From Bradyrhizobium sp. Arg816 (GTDB lineage Bacteria; Pseudomonadota; Alphaproteobacteria; Rhizobiales; Xanthobacteraceae): DNA of 64,000 nucleotides. The stretch covers positions 326,531-390,530 of the forward strand of contig NZ_JAPRAQ010000007.1 of NCBI RefSeq assembly GCF_029989365.1, written 5' to 3'. Each line of letters opens with the position of its first letter. Within the stretch, counting starts at the first letter, position 1. A model generated the notes under the pieces. That model searched no databases. It was not told the DNA's origin and worked only from the letters and a program-made list of their open reading frames with translations. Below, one piece after another: positions 9,977 to 21,213 of the stretch. The position numbers and the translations under genes were made by a program.

Positions 9977-11230
9977 TCAGGCAGGCTGCGCAACCGCTCG
10001 CTGAACCGGTTTCTCCACGATCGGAAGATTGATCAGCGCGGACAGCACGCCGAACAGGATCGAGAGCCACCAGATCGGCGTATAGGAACCGAACTTTTCG
10101 AACACGATGCCGCCGAGCCAGACGCCGAGGAAACCGCCGACCTGGTGGCTGACGAACGCAAAACCGTAGAGCGTGGCGAGCCAGCGCGTGCCGAACATCA
10201 GCGCCACCAGCGCCGAGGTCGGCGGCACCGTGGACAGCCAGGTCAGACCGGAGACCGCACCGAATGCGATTGCCGAGAACGGCGTGATCGGGAACGAGAT
10301 GAAGGCGAGCGTCGCAAGCGCGCGCGTGAAATAGATCGCAGAGAGGATGTAGCGCTTCGGCAGCGAGTTCTGGAGATAGCCGACGCTCAGCGATCCCATG
10401 ATGTTGAACAGGCCGATCGCCGCGATCACCCAGCCGCCGGTTTGCGTCGATATGCCGCGATCGACCAGGAACGCCGGCAGATGCACGGTGATGAAGGCGA
10501 GCTGGAAGCCGCAGGTGAAGAAGCCGAGCACCAGCAGCACATAGGAGCGATGGCCGAAGGCTTCGGCGAGCGCTTTCGTAAAGGTCTGCTCATCCGCAGG
10601 CGCCGTGTTGGCCGTGGCTGCGACCGGCGGCGTCGAGAGCGCCAGTGACAGGGGGATGATCAGCAGCATCAGGAAGCCGAACACGGTGAGCGCCTGCTGC
10701 CAGCCGAAATTGTCGATCAGCGCGACGCCGATCGGCGCGAACAGGAACTGCCCGAACGAGCCCGCCGCGGTGCCGGCGCCGAGCGCAAGCCCGCGCTTCT
10801 CGGCCGGCAACAGCTTGGTGAAGGCCGACAGCACCAGGTTGAAAGAGCAGCCGGCGAGACCGAAGCCGACCATGACGCCTGCGCCGATGTTCAGCGACAG
10901 CGGCGTCGAGGAATAGCGCATCAAAAGAAGGCCGCCGGCATAGAGCAGCGCTCCGACGCACATCACCCGGAACAGGCCGAAGCGATCGGCGACCGCGCCA
11001 GCAATCGGCTGGCCCAATCCCCACAGCAAATTCTGAAAAGCGATGGCGAGGCCAAACACGTCGCGGCCCCAGGAGAATTCGTGGCTCATCGGCTGCACGA
11101 AGAAGCCGAGCGCCGAGCGCGGGCCGAAGCCGAGCATGCCGATCGCACAGCCGCAGAGAATGATGATCGCCGGGGTACGCCAGGAGGAGGAACGCGAGAC
11201 CGGACCGAGCTCGCCCGCTTGAGTGGACAT
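9977..11230 (-). CDS. MFS transporter
   Basis: Major facilitator permease of 417 residues with about twelve hydrophobic helices and a hydrophilic centre near residues 200-220. The loop between helices two and three reads GAVADRFGLFRVM, the usual MFS motif A region. The overall pattern (an N-terminal SALGFFVQPMSHEF helix turn) is that of monocarboxylate/oxalate-formate-type permeases. The ATG at 11230 is preceded by GAGGAA and was preferred to a TTG at 11269. With the enoyl-CoA reductase 41 bases downstream, a role in uptake of an organic acid is plausible but not proven. It is divergent from nadA across a 338-base gap that contains the nad operators. Confidence 0.9.
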   Translation of the reverse strand: MSTQAGELGPVSRSSSWRTPAIIILCGCAIGMLGFGPRSALGFFVQPMSHEFSWGRDVFGLAIAFQNLLWGLGQPIAGAVADRFGLFRVMCVGALLYAGGLLLMRYSSTPLSLNIGAGVMVGFGLAGCSFNLVLSAFTKLLPAEKRGLALGAGTAAGSFGQFLFAPIGVALIDNFGWQQALTVFGFLMLLIIPLSLALSTPPVAATANTAPADEQTFTKALAEAFGHRSYVLLVLGFFTCGFQLAFITVHLPAFLVDRGISTQTGGWVIAAIGLFNIMGSLSVGYLQNSLPKRYILSAIYFTRALATLAFISFPITPFSAIAFGAVSGLTWLSTVPPTSALVALMFGTRWLATLYGFAFVSHQVGGFLGVWLGGIVFEKFGSYTPIWWLSILFGVLSALINLPIVEKPVQRAVAQPA

Positions 11231-11453
11231 GGGTTCCTCATCAGTCGCTGGCGGATCCGGAATAGGCAACCGCGAGTCACGCGTTTAATGCAAATGCATG
11301 AAGATCCCAAGCCAAAAATGATTGCGTTCCACGAAGGGCTGCCACCGGAGCATTGCGTTTCATCGCGGCCTTCCCCAACGCGCCGGGTGCGACTTGACGG
11401 GAATGTGTGCGGCTGGGGCTAGCGGCCTGCTCGGGTGCGTGTTATCTTTGATT

Positions 11454-11468
11454 TACTCAGATTGAGTA
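11454..11468. promoter_or_regulatory. Candidate NadQ-type operator, site 1
   Basis: Perfect inverted repeat TACTCA-GAT-TGAGTA. It lies 100 bases before the nadA start in a gap otherwise poor in features. Alphaproteobacterial nad genes are predicted to be controlled by NadQ through a palindrome of this kind; that link is from memory of comparative genomics and not shown here. Confidence 0.65.
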
Positions 11469-11492
11469 TATCTGAGCTTGAGCGAAAACCCA

Positions 11493-11509
11493 CCGGCCCT
11501 CTCGGCCGG
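11493..11509. other. Short GC hairpin in the nadA upstream region
   Basis: CCGGCC, five bases, GGCCGG. It lies between the two operator copies, so it could be a small hairpin in a leader or simply a coincidence of GC-rich sequence. There is no run of T after it, so it is not a clear terminator. Confidence 0.3.
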
Positions 11510-11528
11510 ATTTCTCAGGCCCTATATA

Positions 11529-11543
11529 TACTCACATGGAGCA
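11529..11543. promoter_or_regulatory. Candidate NadQ-type operator, site 2
   Basis: Second copy of the nadA upstream palindrome, TACTCA-CAT-GGAGCA, with two mismatches in the right arm. Its centre is 75 bases from that of site 1, about seven helical turns, and it ends 25 bases before the nadA ATG. It overlaps an AT-rich TATATATA stretch that may be the -10 region, so a bound repressor would block the promoter. Confidence 0.55.
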
Positions 11544-11568
11544 TAATTCGCATTCACGGGAGGCTTCG

Positions 11569-12675
11569 ATGCCCATCACTGGAATTTACGGCCCCGACGA
11601 CTTTGCCAACCGGCCGCAGGGCCAAGTCCCCGCCCCTCCTCGCGCCGTACCGGCGCGAACCGGCCCCGCGCTGCCGATGCCCTCACTGGAATGGACTGCG
11701 GACGTCGAGCGGGCGACTGCGCCGCTCTATGAGCGCGTGAAGCACGTCATCCCCCCGATCGAGTGGCCGCTGATGGCGCCGACGATCAAGGCAATCAACG
11801 AGCTGAAGCAGGCCCGGGGCGCGGTCATCCTCGCGCACAACTATCAGGCGCCGGAGATCTTTCATTGCGTCGCCGACATCGGCGGCGACTCGCTTCAGCT
11901 CGCGATCGAAGCGACCAAGGTGAAGGCCGACATCATCGTGCAATGCGGCGTGCACTTCATGGCGGAGACGTCAAAGCTGCTCAACCCGGACAAGATGGTA
12001 TTGATCCCGGACGCGCGCGCCGGCTGCTCGCTCGCAGACAGCATCACGGGCGCGGACGTTCGCCTGCTCCGCGAAAAATTTCCCGGCGTGCCCGTCGTCG
12101 CCTATGTCAACACGTCGGCAGAAGTGAAGGCGGAGGTCGACATCTGCTGCACCTCGTCGAACGCGGTGCAAGTGGTCGAGAGTCTGAATTCACCCACGGT
12201 GATCTTCCTGCCGGACCGCTATCTTGCAAGCTACGTCGCCTCGAAGACCGACGTAAAAATCATCGCCTGGAAGGGCGCCTGCGAGGTGCACGAGCGCTTT
12301 ACGGGTGAGGAGCTGCGCGCCTATCGCGAAGCCGACCCGTCCGTGCAGATCATCGCGCATCCCGAATGTCCGCCTGATGTGCTGGCGGAAGCCGATTTCA
12401 CCGGCTCGACCGCGCACATGATCAACTGGGTGCGCGAGCGGCGGCCGCGGCGGCTCGTCATGATCACGGAATGCTCGATGGCCGACAATGTCCGCGCCGA
12501 GCTGCCTGATGTGGAGATGCTCCGCCCCTGCAATCTCTGCCCGCACATGAAGCGCATCACGCTCGCCAACATTCTGGACAGCCTGCTCACGCTTGGCGAG
12601 CAGGTCACGATCGATCCCGCGCTCGCGGAACGCGCGCGGCGCTCGGTCGAGCGGATGATCAATCTGAAGAATTGA
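11569..12675 (+). CDS. nadA: Quinolinate synthase
   Basis: Condenses iminoaspartate with dihydroxyacetone phosphate to quinolinate in de novo NAD synthesis. The protein is 368 residues. The three [4Fe-4S] ligands expected from E. coli NadA are present: Cys126 in IVQCGVHFMAE, Cys238 in WKGACEVH and one of the cysteines in RPCNLCPHMKR (321/324). The ATG at 11569 is preceded by GGGAGG at ideal spacing; an earlier in-frame ATG at 11536 lies inside the second operator and is unlikely. The first 40 residues are a Pro/Ala-rich lead before the conserved core. It is the first gene of nadA-nadB-nadC, nine bases before nadB, and should respond to NAD status through the upstream palindromes. Confidence 0.97.
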   Translation: MPITGIYGPDDFANRPQGQVPAPPRAVPARTGPALPMPSLEWTADVERATAPLYERVKHVIPPIEWPLMAPTIKAINELKQARGAVILAHNYQAPEIFHCVADIGGDSLQLAIEATKVKADIIVQCGVHFMAETSKLLNPDKMVLIPDARAGCSLADSITGADVRLLREKFPGVPVVAYVNTSAEVKAEVDICCTSSNAVQVVESLNSPTVIFLPDRYLASYVASKTDVKIIAWKGACEVHERFTGEELRAYREADPSVQIIAHPECPPDVLAEADFTGSTAHMINWVRERRPRRLVMITECSMADNVRAELPDVEMLRPCNLCPHMKRITLANILDSLLTLGEQVTIDPALAERARRSVERMINLKN

Positions 12676-12684
12676 GAGTGAAGC

Positions 12685-14292
12685 ATGCAAGACAACATCC
12701 ACAACCTCACCCGCAGCACCGATGACGTCGTCATCGTCGGCGGTGGCCTCGCCGGACTCTTTTGTGCACTGAAGCTCGCGCCGCGGCCGGTAACCCTGAT
12801 CTCGGCCGCCCCGCTCGGACAGGGCGCATCATCCGCCTGGGCGCAGGGCGGCATCGCAGCGGCCGTGGCCGAAGGCGATAGCCCGGAGGCGCACGCCGCC
12901 GACACCATCGCCGTCGGCGGCGGTCTTGTCGATGAAGCGGTTGCACTTGGCATCGCGCGCGAGGCCGCGCCACGGATTCACGATCTACTCGCCTATGGCG
13001 TGCCGTTCGACCGCGACCTCGAAGGCAAGCTCGCTGTCGGCCGCGAGGCCGCGCATTCGGCGCGACGCATCGTGCATGTGCGCGGCGACGGGGCCGGAGC
13101 CGCGATCATCGCGGCCCTGAGCGAGACCGTACGGCGCACGCCATCGATCCGGTTAATCGAAGGTCTCGTGGCCGAAGCGCTGTTGACCGAGGACGGCGCC
13201 GTCACCGGCCTTCAATTGCGCGAGGCCGGCAATCCCGCTGCACGTCCGCTCCTGCTTGCCTCTCGCGCGGTGGTACTGGCGACCGGCGGCCTCGGCCATC
13301 TCTATGCCGTCACCACCAACCCGCTCGAAGCCAGCGGCTCGGGCCTTGCGATCGCAGCACGCGCCGGCGCCGTGATCGCCGACCCTGAATTCGTCCAGTT
13401 CCACCCCACCGCCATCATGGCCGGCCGCGATCCGGCGCCGCTGGCAACCGAGGCGCTGCGCGGCGAAGGCGCGACGCTGATCAACGGCGATGGCGAACGT
13501 TTCATGCTCGCGCGCCATCCGCTCGCAGAGCTCGCGCCGCGCGACATCGTGGCCCGCGGCGTTTTCGCCGAGATAGCGGCCGGGCGGGGTGCCTTCCTCG
13601 ATGCACGGCAGGCGCTCGGCACGGGCTTCGCTGACAAGTTCCCGACGGTGCATGCAAGCTGCATCACTGCCGGTATCGATCCCGCGACGCAGGCCATCCC
13701 GATCGCGCCGGCAGCGCATTACCACATGGGCGGCATCGCGGTGGACGAGCGCGGCCGCAGCTCGATCGACGGGCTCTGGGCCGGCGGCGAGGTATCGTCC
13801 ACCGGCGCGCACGGTGCCAACCGGCTCGCCTCGAATTCGCTGCTGGAGGCGGTGGTCTACGCCGCCCGCATCGCCGACGACATCACCGGCCGCGCCATCC
13901 CCTCGCCCGCCCGCCTTCCCGATGCGTTGGTGACGTCACGTGGCGGCACGCCGGACGCTGCCGCCGTTAAGCGGTTGCGAACGATGATGAGCGCGCATGT
14001 CGGCGTGATCCGCGACGCTGACGGGCTCGCGGAGGCCGTCCGCAGCTTCGCCGCAGTCGAACGCGGGCCCGCAAGCATCGCTCTCCGCAACATGGCGGCT
14101 TCAGCCCTGCTCGTCGCGGCTTCCGCCTGGAGCCGGCGCGAGAGCCGCGGCGCGCATTTCCGCTCCGACCATCCGGCGGATGTCCCCGCGCTGGCGCAGA
14201 GAACGATGACCACTCTCACGGATGCACGTGAGATCGCGGAGAGCCTGAGCGAGCGTCCGCTGCCACGCACCGCCCGACCGATGATCGCCTGA
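12685..14292 (+). CDS. nadB: L-aspartate oxidase
   Basis: FAD enzyme that oxidises L-aspartate to iminoaspartate, the substrate of NadA. The protein is 535 residues. The N-terminal dinucleotide fold reads VVIVGGGLAGLFCALKLA at about residues 13-30. SSAWAQGGIAA (about residues 51-61) and the substrate-site region with EFVQFHPTA and GGEVSSTGAHGANRLASNSLLE are those of the succinate dehydrogenase/aspartate oxidase family. It begins nine bases after nadA and its stop codon overlaps or nearly touches the start of nadC, so the three genes are one transcript. Confidence 0.96.
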   Translation: MQDNIHNLTRSTDDVVIVGGGLAGLFCALKLAPRPVTLISAAPLGQGASSAWAQGGIAAAVAEGDSPEAHAADTIAVGGGLVDEAVALGIAREAAPRIHDLLAYGVPFDRDLEGKLAVGREAAHSARRIVHVRGDGAGAAIIAALSETVRRTPSIRLIEGLVAEALLTEDGAVTGLQLREAGNPAARPLLLASRAVVLATGGLGHLYAVTTNPLEASGSGLAIAARAGAVIADPEFVQFHPTAIMAGRDPAPLATEALRGEGATLINGDGERFMLARHPLAELAPRDIVARGVFAEIAAGRGAFLDARQALGTGFADKFPTVHASCITAGIDPATQAIPIAPAAHYHMGGIAVDERGRSSIDGLWAGGEVSSTGAHGANRLASNSLLEAVVYAARIADDITGRAIPSPARLPDALVTSRGGTPDAAAVKRLRTMMSAHVGVIRDADGLAEAVRSFAAVERGPASIALRNMAASALLVAASAWSRRESRGAHFRSDHPADVPALAQRTMTTLTDAREIAESLSERPLPRTARPMIA

Positions 14293-14303
14293 TGGAGTCC
14301 CCC

Positions 14304-15182
14304 ATGATCACCCCGACCTCACTGCTCTACCCCGACGCCTTCCTGTCGCCGCTTGCGATCGACGAGGCCGTGCATCGCGCGCTCGACGAGGATCTCGGCC
14401 GCGCCGGCGACATCACCTCGCTTGCGACGATCCCGGAGGCGACCAAGGCGCAAGCCATCCTGGTCGCACGCCAGTCCGGCGTGATCGCAGGCCTTCCGCT
14501 GGCGCTGGCGACGCTGCAAAAGCTCTCGCCCGACATCGACGTGCGCGCGCATGTCCGCGACGCCGTTCGGGTTGCCCGCGGCCAGCACGTACTGACGATC
14601 ACGGGCCCGGCGCGCGCCATCCTCACGGCCGAGCGGACCGCGCTGAATTTCGTCGGCAGGCTGTCGGGCGTCGCGACGCTCACGGCCGACTACGTCGCGC
14701 GGACCGAAGGCACCAAGATGCGCATCTGCTGCACGCGCAAGACCACGCCGGGATTGCGGGCGCTGGAGAAATACGCCGTGCGCTGCGGCGGCGGCTTCAA
14801 CCACCGCTTCGGGCTCGACGATGCGATCCTGATCAAGGACAACCACATCGCCGTCGCCGGCGGCATCGGTGCGGTGCTGGAGCGCGCCCGCGCCCATGCC
14901 GGTCACCTCGTCAAGATCGAGATCGAGGTCGATACGCTTGCGCAACTCCGCGAGGTGCTCGGCACCGGGCTCGCCGATGCCGTGCTGCTCGACAACATGG
15001 ACCTCGCGACGCTGCGCGAGGCTGTCAGGCTCAACGAGGGGCGGCTCCAGCTGGAAGCATCCGGCGGCGTCACGCTGGACTCGATCGCGTCAATCGCCGC
15101 GACCGGCGTCGACTACGCCTCTTCCGGCGCGCTGACGCATTCGGCTCCGAATTTCGACTGCGCGCTGGATATCGAAGCGTGA
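14304..15182 (+). CDS. nadC: Nicotinate-nucleotide pyrophosphorylase (carboxylating)
   Basis: Quinolinate phosphoribosyltransferase: joins quinolinate to PRPP and releases CO2 to give nicotinate mononucleotide. The core has RTALNFVGRLSGVAT, CCTRKTTPGLR with the phosphate-binding Arg/Lys/Thr cluster, HRFGLDDAILIKDNH and VLLDNM. The ATG at 14304 is chosen because GGAG stands six bases before it, giving 292 residues. An ATG at 14292, overlapping the last base of the nadB stop codon, would add four residues and is possible by coupling. It is the last gene of nadABC; a strong hairpin follows the stop codon. Confidence 0.95.
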   Translation: MITPTSLLYPDAFLSPLAIDEAVHRALDEDLGRAGDITSLATIPEATKAQAILVARQSGVIAGLPLALATLQKLSPDIDVRAHVRDAVRVARGQHVLTITGPARAILTAERTALNFVGRLSGVATLTADYVARTEGTKMRICCTRKTTPGLRALEKYAVRCGGGFNHRFGLDDAILIKDNHIAVAGGIGAVLERARAHAGHLVKIEIEVDTLAQLREVLGTGLADAVLLDNMDLATLREAVRLNEGRLQLEASGGVTLDSIASIAATGVDYASSGALTHSAPNFDCALDIEA

Positions 15183-15185
15183 TTT

Positions 15186-15219
15186 CTTCACCTCTCCCCG
15201 CAAGCGGGGCGAGGTGAAG
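15186..15219. terminator. Hairpin between nadC and the convergent hydrolase gene
   Basis: Arms CTTCACCTC and GAGGTGAAG flank a second stem CCCCGC-AA-GCGGGG, with one unpaired base on each side. The 34-base hairpin sits exactly between two converging stop codons. It has no T run, so it may work as a bidirectional terminator helped by Rho, or be a repeat remnant. Confidence 0.6.
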
Positions 15220-15224
15220 GAAGA

Positions 15225-16679
15225 CTACCTTCGCTCGATCGCGCCCATCTCGGCGGAGCTCTTGGCTTCCTGGGCGAGTTCGGCAGAGAGCGCCGCGGTC
15301 TGGGCCGGGGTGCCCCAGCTCGGTTCTTCGCTGCCGTCGCCCCAGGCGCGCGGGCGATAGAAGGTGTGGACGCCAGTCTTGTACATCTTCTTCATCTCGG
15401 CGACCCAGGACGGACGCACCCAGTAGGCGTGGTAGTGCGTGGACTTGCCGACTTCAGGCAGCCAGATCTGGCCGTCGAGCATCGCCTTCGAAATCTTTTT
15501 CGCGCGCTCCCACATCTCGGGCTCGCGGATCACGTCGGCATTGTTGTCGCAGGCGAAGGTGAACTGACACGCCAAATGGCGGTGCTTGTTCTGATAGACC
15601 GCGCCGCACACGGTGTCCGGATATTTGCCGGAGAAGACGCGGTTCATCACGACTTGTGCAACCGCCATCTGGCCGCGCACGGCCTCGCCGCGCGATTCGA
15701 AATAGACGGCTTCGGCGAGACATTTCTCGGACTTTGCGCGCGACTTGTCGTCGAGCGCGAGCCGCTCCGCCGGCGATCTGGCGCGCTGGTTGTCGGCATT
15801 GACCTCGCCCTTCGGCGCGACACTTTCGCCGCTTTCGATGTCCTTGGCGATCTCGGCCGACGGCGGCGACAGCGCGGCCGTCACCTTCATATCAGGGTCG
15901 GGCATCACGATCAGCGGCTCGGCGCCAGGCTGCCAGCTCTCGATGCTCTCGAGATTGCCGCCGAGCGAGGAGCTGCCGAAGAACAGGTTCGAGGTCTTGA
16001 CGCGGAAGGGATCGCGCGGCGCTGCGGCTGGAAGGGTCGCCTGCTTCAGCGCCTCGAGCGGCTGGACCGCGAATGCGCGCGCTACGTCACTGGCTTGTGG
16101 CGGATTGGCATATTGCGGCAGCGGCGGCGCGCGCAGCGCTTCCTGAAGCTCGGGATCGAGCGCCGCCGCGGACTCCGGCGACATGATTTGCGGCACCGCG
16201 ACGGTCTTGGCGCCGAACACCGAGCTGTTCGACGTCGCGGGATCATCCTGTGCCGGCGTTGCCGATGGTGCGGTCGTCTCGGGAGCCTGCGTGGGTGTGA
16301 CGCTTGCGAGGCGATCCCCCTTCATGGAGCGATCGACCTTGGGAAAATCGGCGGCCTGGTAGCGCGGCGGCGCCTGAAGCGCGGGATTGCGGCTGATCGC
16401 GCCGGTGACGTCGCGACCATCCAGGCTCGCCAGGCGAACCATCGCGCTCTGCGGAAGCGACGTGCCGATCGGGCGGGAAAAACTGTAGGTGGCAAGCTGG
16501 ATCGAGGACGCGGCAGAAAACACCTGCTTCTGCCAGCGCTCGGCGACGCCGGGCTGACGCGCCAGCAACGACGCGATATCCTGATAACCGGTCTCTCTCG
16601 GCATCAATGCGAAGATGCAGAGACCGATTCCGAAGGACGCGAACCGCGCGCCCTTCGGATGGTTACGCAACACTGACAT
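15225..16679 (-). CDS. SleB-type cell wall hydrolase
   Basis: Protein of 484 residues with three parts: a membrane anchor or signal sequence near residues 13-27, about 300 residues rich in Pro, Ala, Ser and Thr with no clear fold, and a C-terminal hydrolase_2 (SleB) domain. That domain shows CLAEAVYFESRGEAVRGQMAV, with the expected catalytic glutamate in YFESRGE, then VVMNRV, CQFTF and the KSTHYHAYWV motif. SleB-family enzymes are lytic transglycosylases acting on peptidoglycan in the periplasm. The ATG at 16679 was preferred; a longer frame reaches a TTG at 16736 without a good ribosome site. It converges with nadC. In non-sporulating rhizobia the role is likely wall remodelling. Confidence 0.9.
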   Translation of the reverse strand: MSVLRNHPKGARFASFGIGLCIFALMPRETGYQDIASLLARQPGVAERWQKQVFSAASSIQLATYSFSRPIGTSLPQSAMVRLASLDGRDVTGAISRNPALQAPPRYQAADFPKVDRSMKGDRLASVTPTQAPETTAPSATPAQDDPATSNSSVFGAKTVAVPQIMSPESAAALDPELQEALRAPPLPQYANPPQASDVARAFAVQPLEALKQATLPAAAPRDPFRVKTSNLFFGSSSLGGNLESIESWQPGAEPLIVMPDPDMKVTAALSPPSAEIAKDIESGESVAPKGEVNADNQRARSPAERLALDDKSRAKSEKCLAEAVYFESRGEAVRGQMAVAQVVMNRVFSGKYPDTVCGAVYQNKHRHLACQFTFACDNNADVIREPEMWERAKKISKAMLDGQIWLPEVGKSTHYHAYWVRPSWVAEMKKMYKTGVHTFYRPRAWGDGSEEPSWGTPAQTAALSAELAQEAKSSAEMGAIERR

Positions 16680-16950
16680 CGACACGCTCACGCTACGCTT
16701 ACGCCAGAAAAATCGAACCGCAGTACATCCGTACAATTCGATCTTTATCGTCAGTATCCAATTTAGGTTGCCGGGGCGTTAATCGGCGTTGCGCGTGCGG
16801 CACACTCAAGCGATTGCAGGTGTTTTCACGGGCAATGATGCACGTTGGTAAACGCCGCCTCTCCTAAAGCGGTAAACATTCGGTCAACACGAATGGTGAA
16901 GGAACTCTTGCGCGCGTCCCATTACGGGACGTGCGACGAGTTCCCTCCGC
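16680..16950. other. Intergenic stretch without a gene
   Basis: Between the hydrolase start and the palindromic repeat. It should hold the hydrolase promoter. A small inverted repeat GTAC-ATCC-GTAC is visible near 16724-16735, and no ORF with a ribosome site was found. Confidence 0.5.
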
Positions 16951-17030
16951 CGTCATTGCGAGCGTAGCGAAGCAATCCAGAGGCTATCCGCGGAGGCAGT
17001 CTGGATTGCTTCGCTGCGCTCGCAATGACG
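16951..17030. repeat. Dispersed palindromic repeat, family A, copy 1
   Basis: Long inverted repeat of about 80 bases. The left arm starts CGTCATTGCGAGCG and continues to GAAGCAATCCAGA; the right arm is its near-perfect complement. Copies with the same arms are at 28221-28300 and 37747-37832. Each lies in a gap between genes. Confidence 0.9.
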
Positions 17031-17050
17031 CGTGGATGGAGTGTCGTCTG

Positions 17051-17083
17051 AAATGAAAAGAGGCGGGGCTTTGCCCCGCCTCT
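17051..17083 (-). terminator. Rho-independent terminator of ppdK
   Basis: On the minus strand an eleven-pair stem (GAGGCGGGGC and its complement with one more A-T pair) closes a three-base AAA loop and is followed by TTTTCATTT. It stands 26 bases after the ppdK stop codon. Confidence 0.88.
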
Positions 17084-17108
17084 CTCAACTCAATCCTGAT
17101 CTCCGCGC

Positions 17109-20072
<2,964 letters not shown>

Positions 20073-20168
20073 AGCTTGCACACAACCTGCGAGAGGAATG
20101 GGAAATCGCGCGCCTTACACCACTTTGGGCAGGCCCGCGCAAGTCGAAGAGTTCCGGAAAATGAAGGC

Positions 20169-20324
20169 CTAGAGATGGAGCCACTTCAACAATCCGAGCC
20201 CGATCGCACCATTTATGATGAGAAAGATCGCGACGATCAGGTTGAGAAGGCGCGGCATGATCAGGATGAGCACGCCCGCAAGCAGCGACAGAAGCGGCGA
20301 GATGTGGGCGACGGTGATGTGCAT
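20169..20324 (-). CDS. DUF3096-type small membrane protein
   Basis: A 51-residue protein, MHITVAHISP then a long hydrophobic stretch (LLSLLAGVLILI) and a second one (LLNLIVAIFLIINGAIGLGL), ending in KWLHL. The two membrane helices with a Pro-Arg turn between them match the DUF3096 family, whose function is unknown. ATG at 20324 has GGAAAG at good spacing. It lies on the same strand as ppdK, 96 bases upstream of it, so it could be cotranscribed with ppdK. Confidence 0.8.
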   Translation of the reverse strand: MHITVAHISPLLSLLAGVLILIMPRLLNLIVAIFLIINGAIGLGLLKWLHL

Positions 20325-20546
20325 GAAATGTCTTTCCGTGACGTGAGGCGAATCGCGGCTGGATCATACCGGACCGGGTTCCGCGGGTAGAGACGCACAA
20401 GAGGCGAGCAGGTTCCCGGCTTCGCGAAAACTGCCCGAAATTGCCGCCGATGCGGCAGGGGTTTCCCGGAACATTGCGAAGGGGACATGCATTGGCAACC
20501 GGTCGCGCCAGTAGCGCCGGCTGAAACCAGTTCGAAGGAGTTGCCC

Positions 20547-20900
20547 ATGCGGAACAGGATTCTCGCCCTCGCCGCGCTTGGCGCCGCGCTCGGCTCGCCG
20601 ATTGCAGCGTCTGCGCAATCCGGTCTCACCGTTGGCCGCGCGCCTGTTGTCGTCGACAGCGGCCCGACGATTGCGGTCGAAGAGAGGCCGGCATTTCGCG
20701 AATATGTCGTCGAGCAACGTGTGCCGGCCTTCCGTGTCCCGGATCGCGTGGTGGTCGGCGCCACCTTACCCGAAAGCGGCGTCACTTATTATGACGTGCC
20801 GCAACGTTTCGGCGCCACCACCTACCGCTACACCGTCGTGAACGGCGCAACCGTGCTGGTCGAGCCGCGCTCGCGGCGCGTCGTCGAGGTGATGGACTAG
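20547..20900 (+). CDS. DUF1236-type periplasmic protein
   Basis: A 117-residue protein with a signal peptide (MRNRILALAALGAALGSPIAASA). The mature part ends in the pattern VVVGATLPESGVTYYDVP, YRYTVVNGATVLVEPRSRRVV, which is the DUF1236 signature seen in many Bradyrhizobium small secreted proteins. Function unknown. AAGGAG lies seven bases before the ATG at 20547; a longer frame back to 20487 has no such signal. A terminator follows 129 bases after the stop codon. Confidence 0.85.
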   Translation: MRNRILALAALGAALGSPIAASAQSGLTVGRAPVVVDSGPTIAVEERPAFREYVVEQRVPAFRVPDRVVVGATLPESGVTYYDVPQRFGATTYRYTVVNGATVLVEPRSRRVVEVMD

Positions 20901-21028
20901 ATTCTCGTCTGAACGCGTTTTCTTCACGCGAACCGGTATCCACTTCGCTTGAAAACGCTTCCGATCAACTCGATGTCCGGCGTGTCACTTCAATCAGGCT
21001 GGCGCGCATCGCGTAGTACGGACATCAG

Positions 21029-21067
21029 GCCCCGCCCGGTTCTCCCCCCGCCGGGCGGGGCTTTTTT
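21029..21067 (+). terminator. Rho-independent terminator after the DUF1236 gene
   Basis: Eleven-base stem GCCCCGCCCGG and CCGGGCGGGGC around an eleven-base loop, followed by six T. It serves the plus-strand gene ending at 20900. Confidence 0.88.
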
Positions 21068-21072
21068 GTGTG

Positions 21073-21210
21073 CTCTCGTGTCCCGGACGCGACGCAGCGC
21101 GCAGCGATGCGGCGCAGAGCCGGGACCCAGAATCTTTGTGAGGCTAACATGGGCCCCGGCTCTGCAGCGCACCGCTGAAGAAGCGCCGCGCTGCGTCCGG
21201 GGCACGAGAG
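21073..21210. repeat. Nested inverted repeat, family F
   Basis: Outer arms CTCTCGTGTCCCGGACGC (21073-21090) and GCGTCCGGGGCACGAGAG (21193-21210) differ at two positions. Inner arms GCAGAGCCGGGACCCA (21114-21129) and TGGGCCCCGGCTCTGC (21150-21165) also nearly match. The element sits three bases before the end of glyS and may end its transcript. It is the only copy in this window. Confidence 0.85.
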
Positions 21211-21213
21211 CCC

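Noticed and set aside
20940..20975. TTGA..ATCAA pair after the DUF1236 gene
   Set aside because: The spacing between the half sites (11 bases) does not fit an FNR/FixK site.
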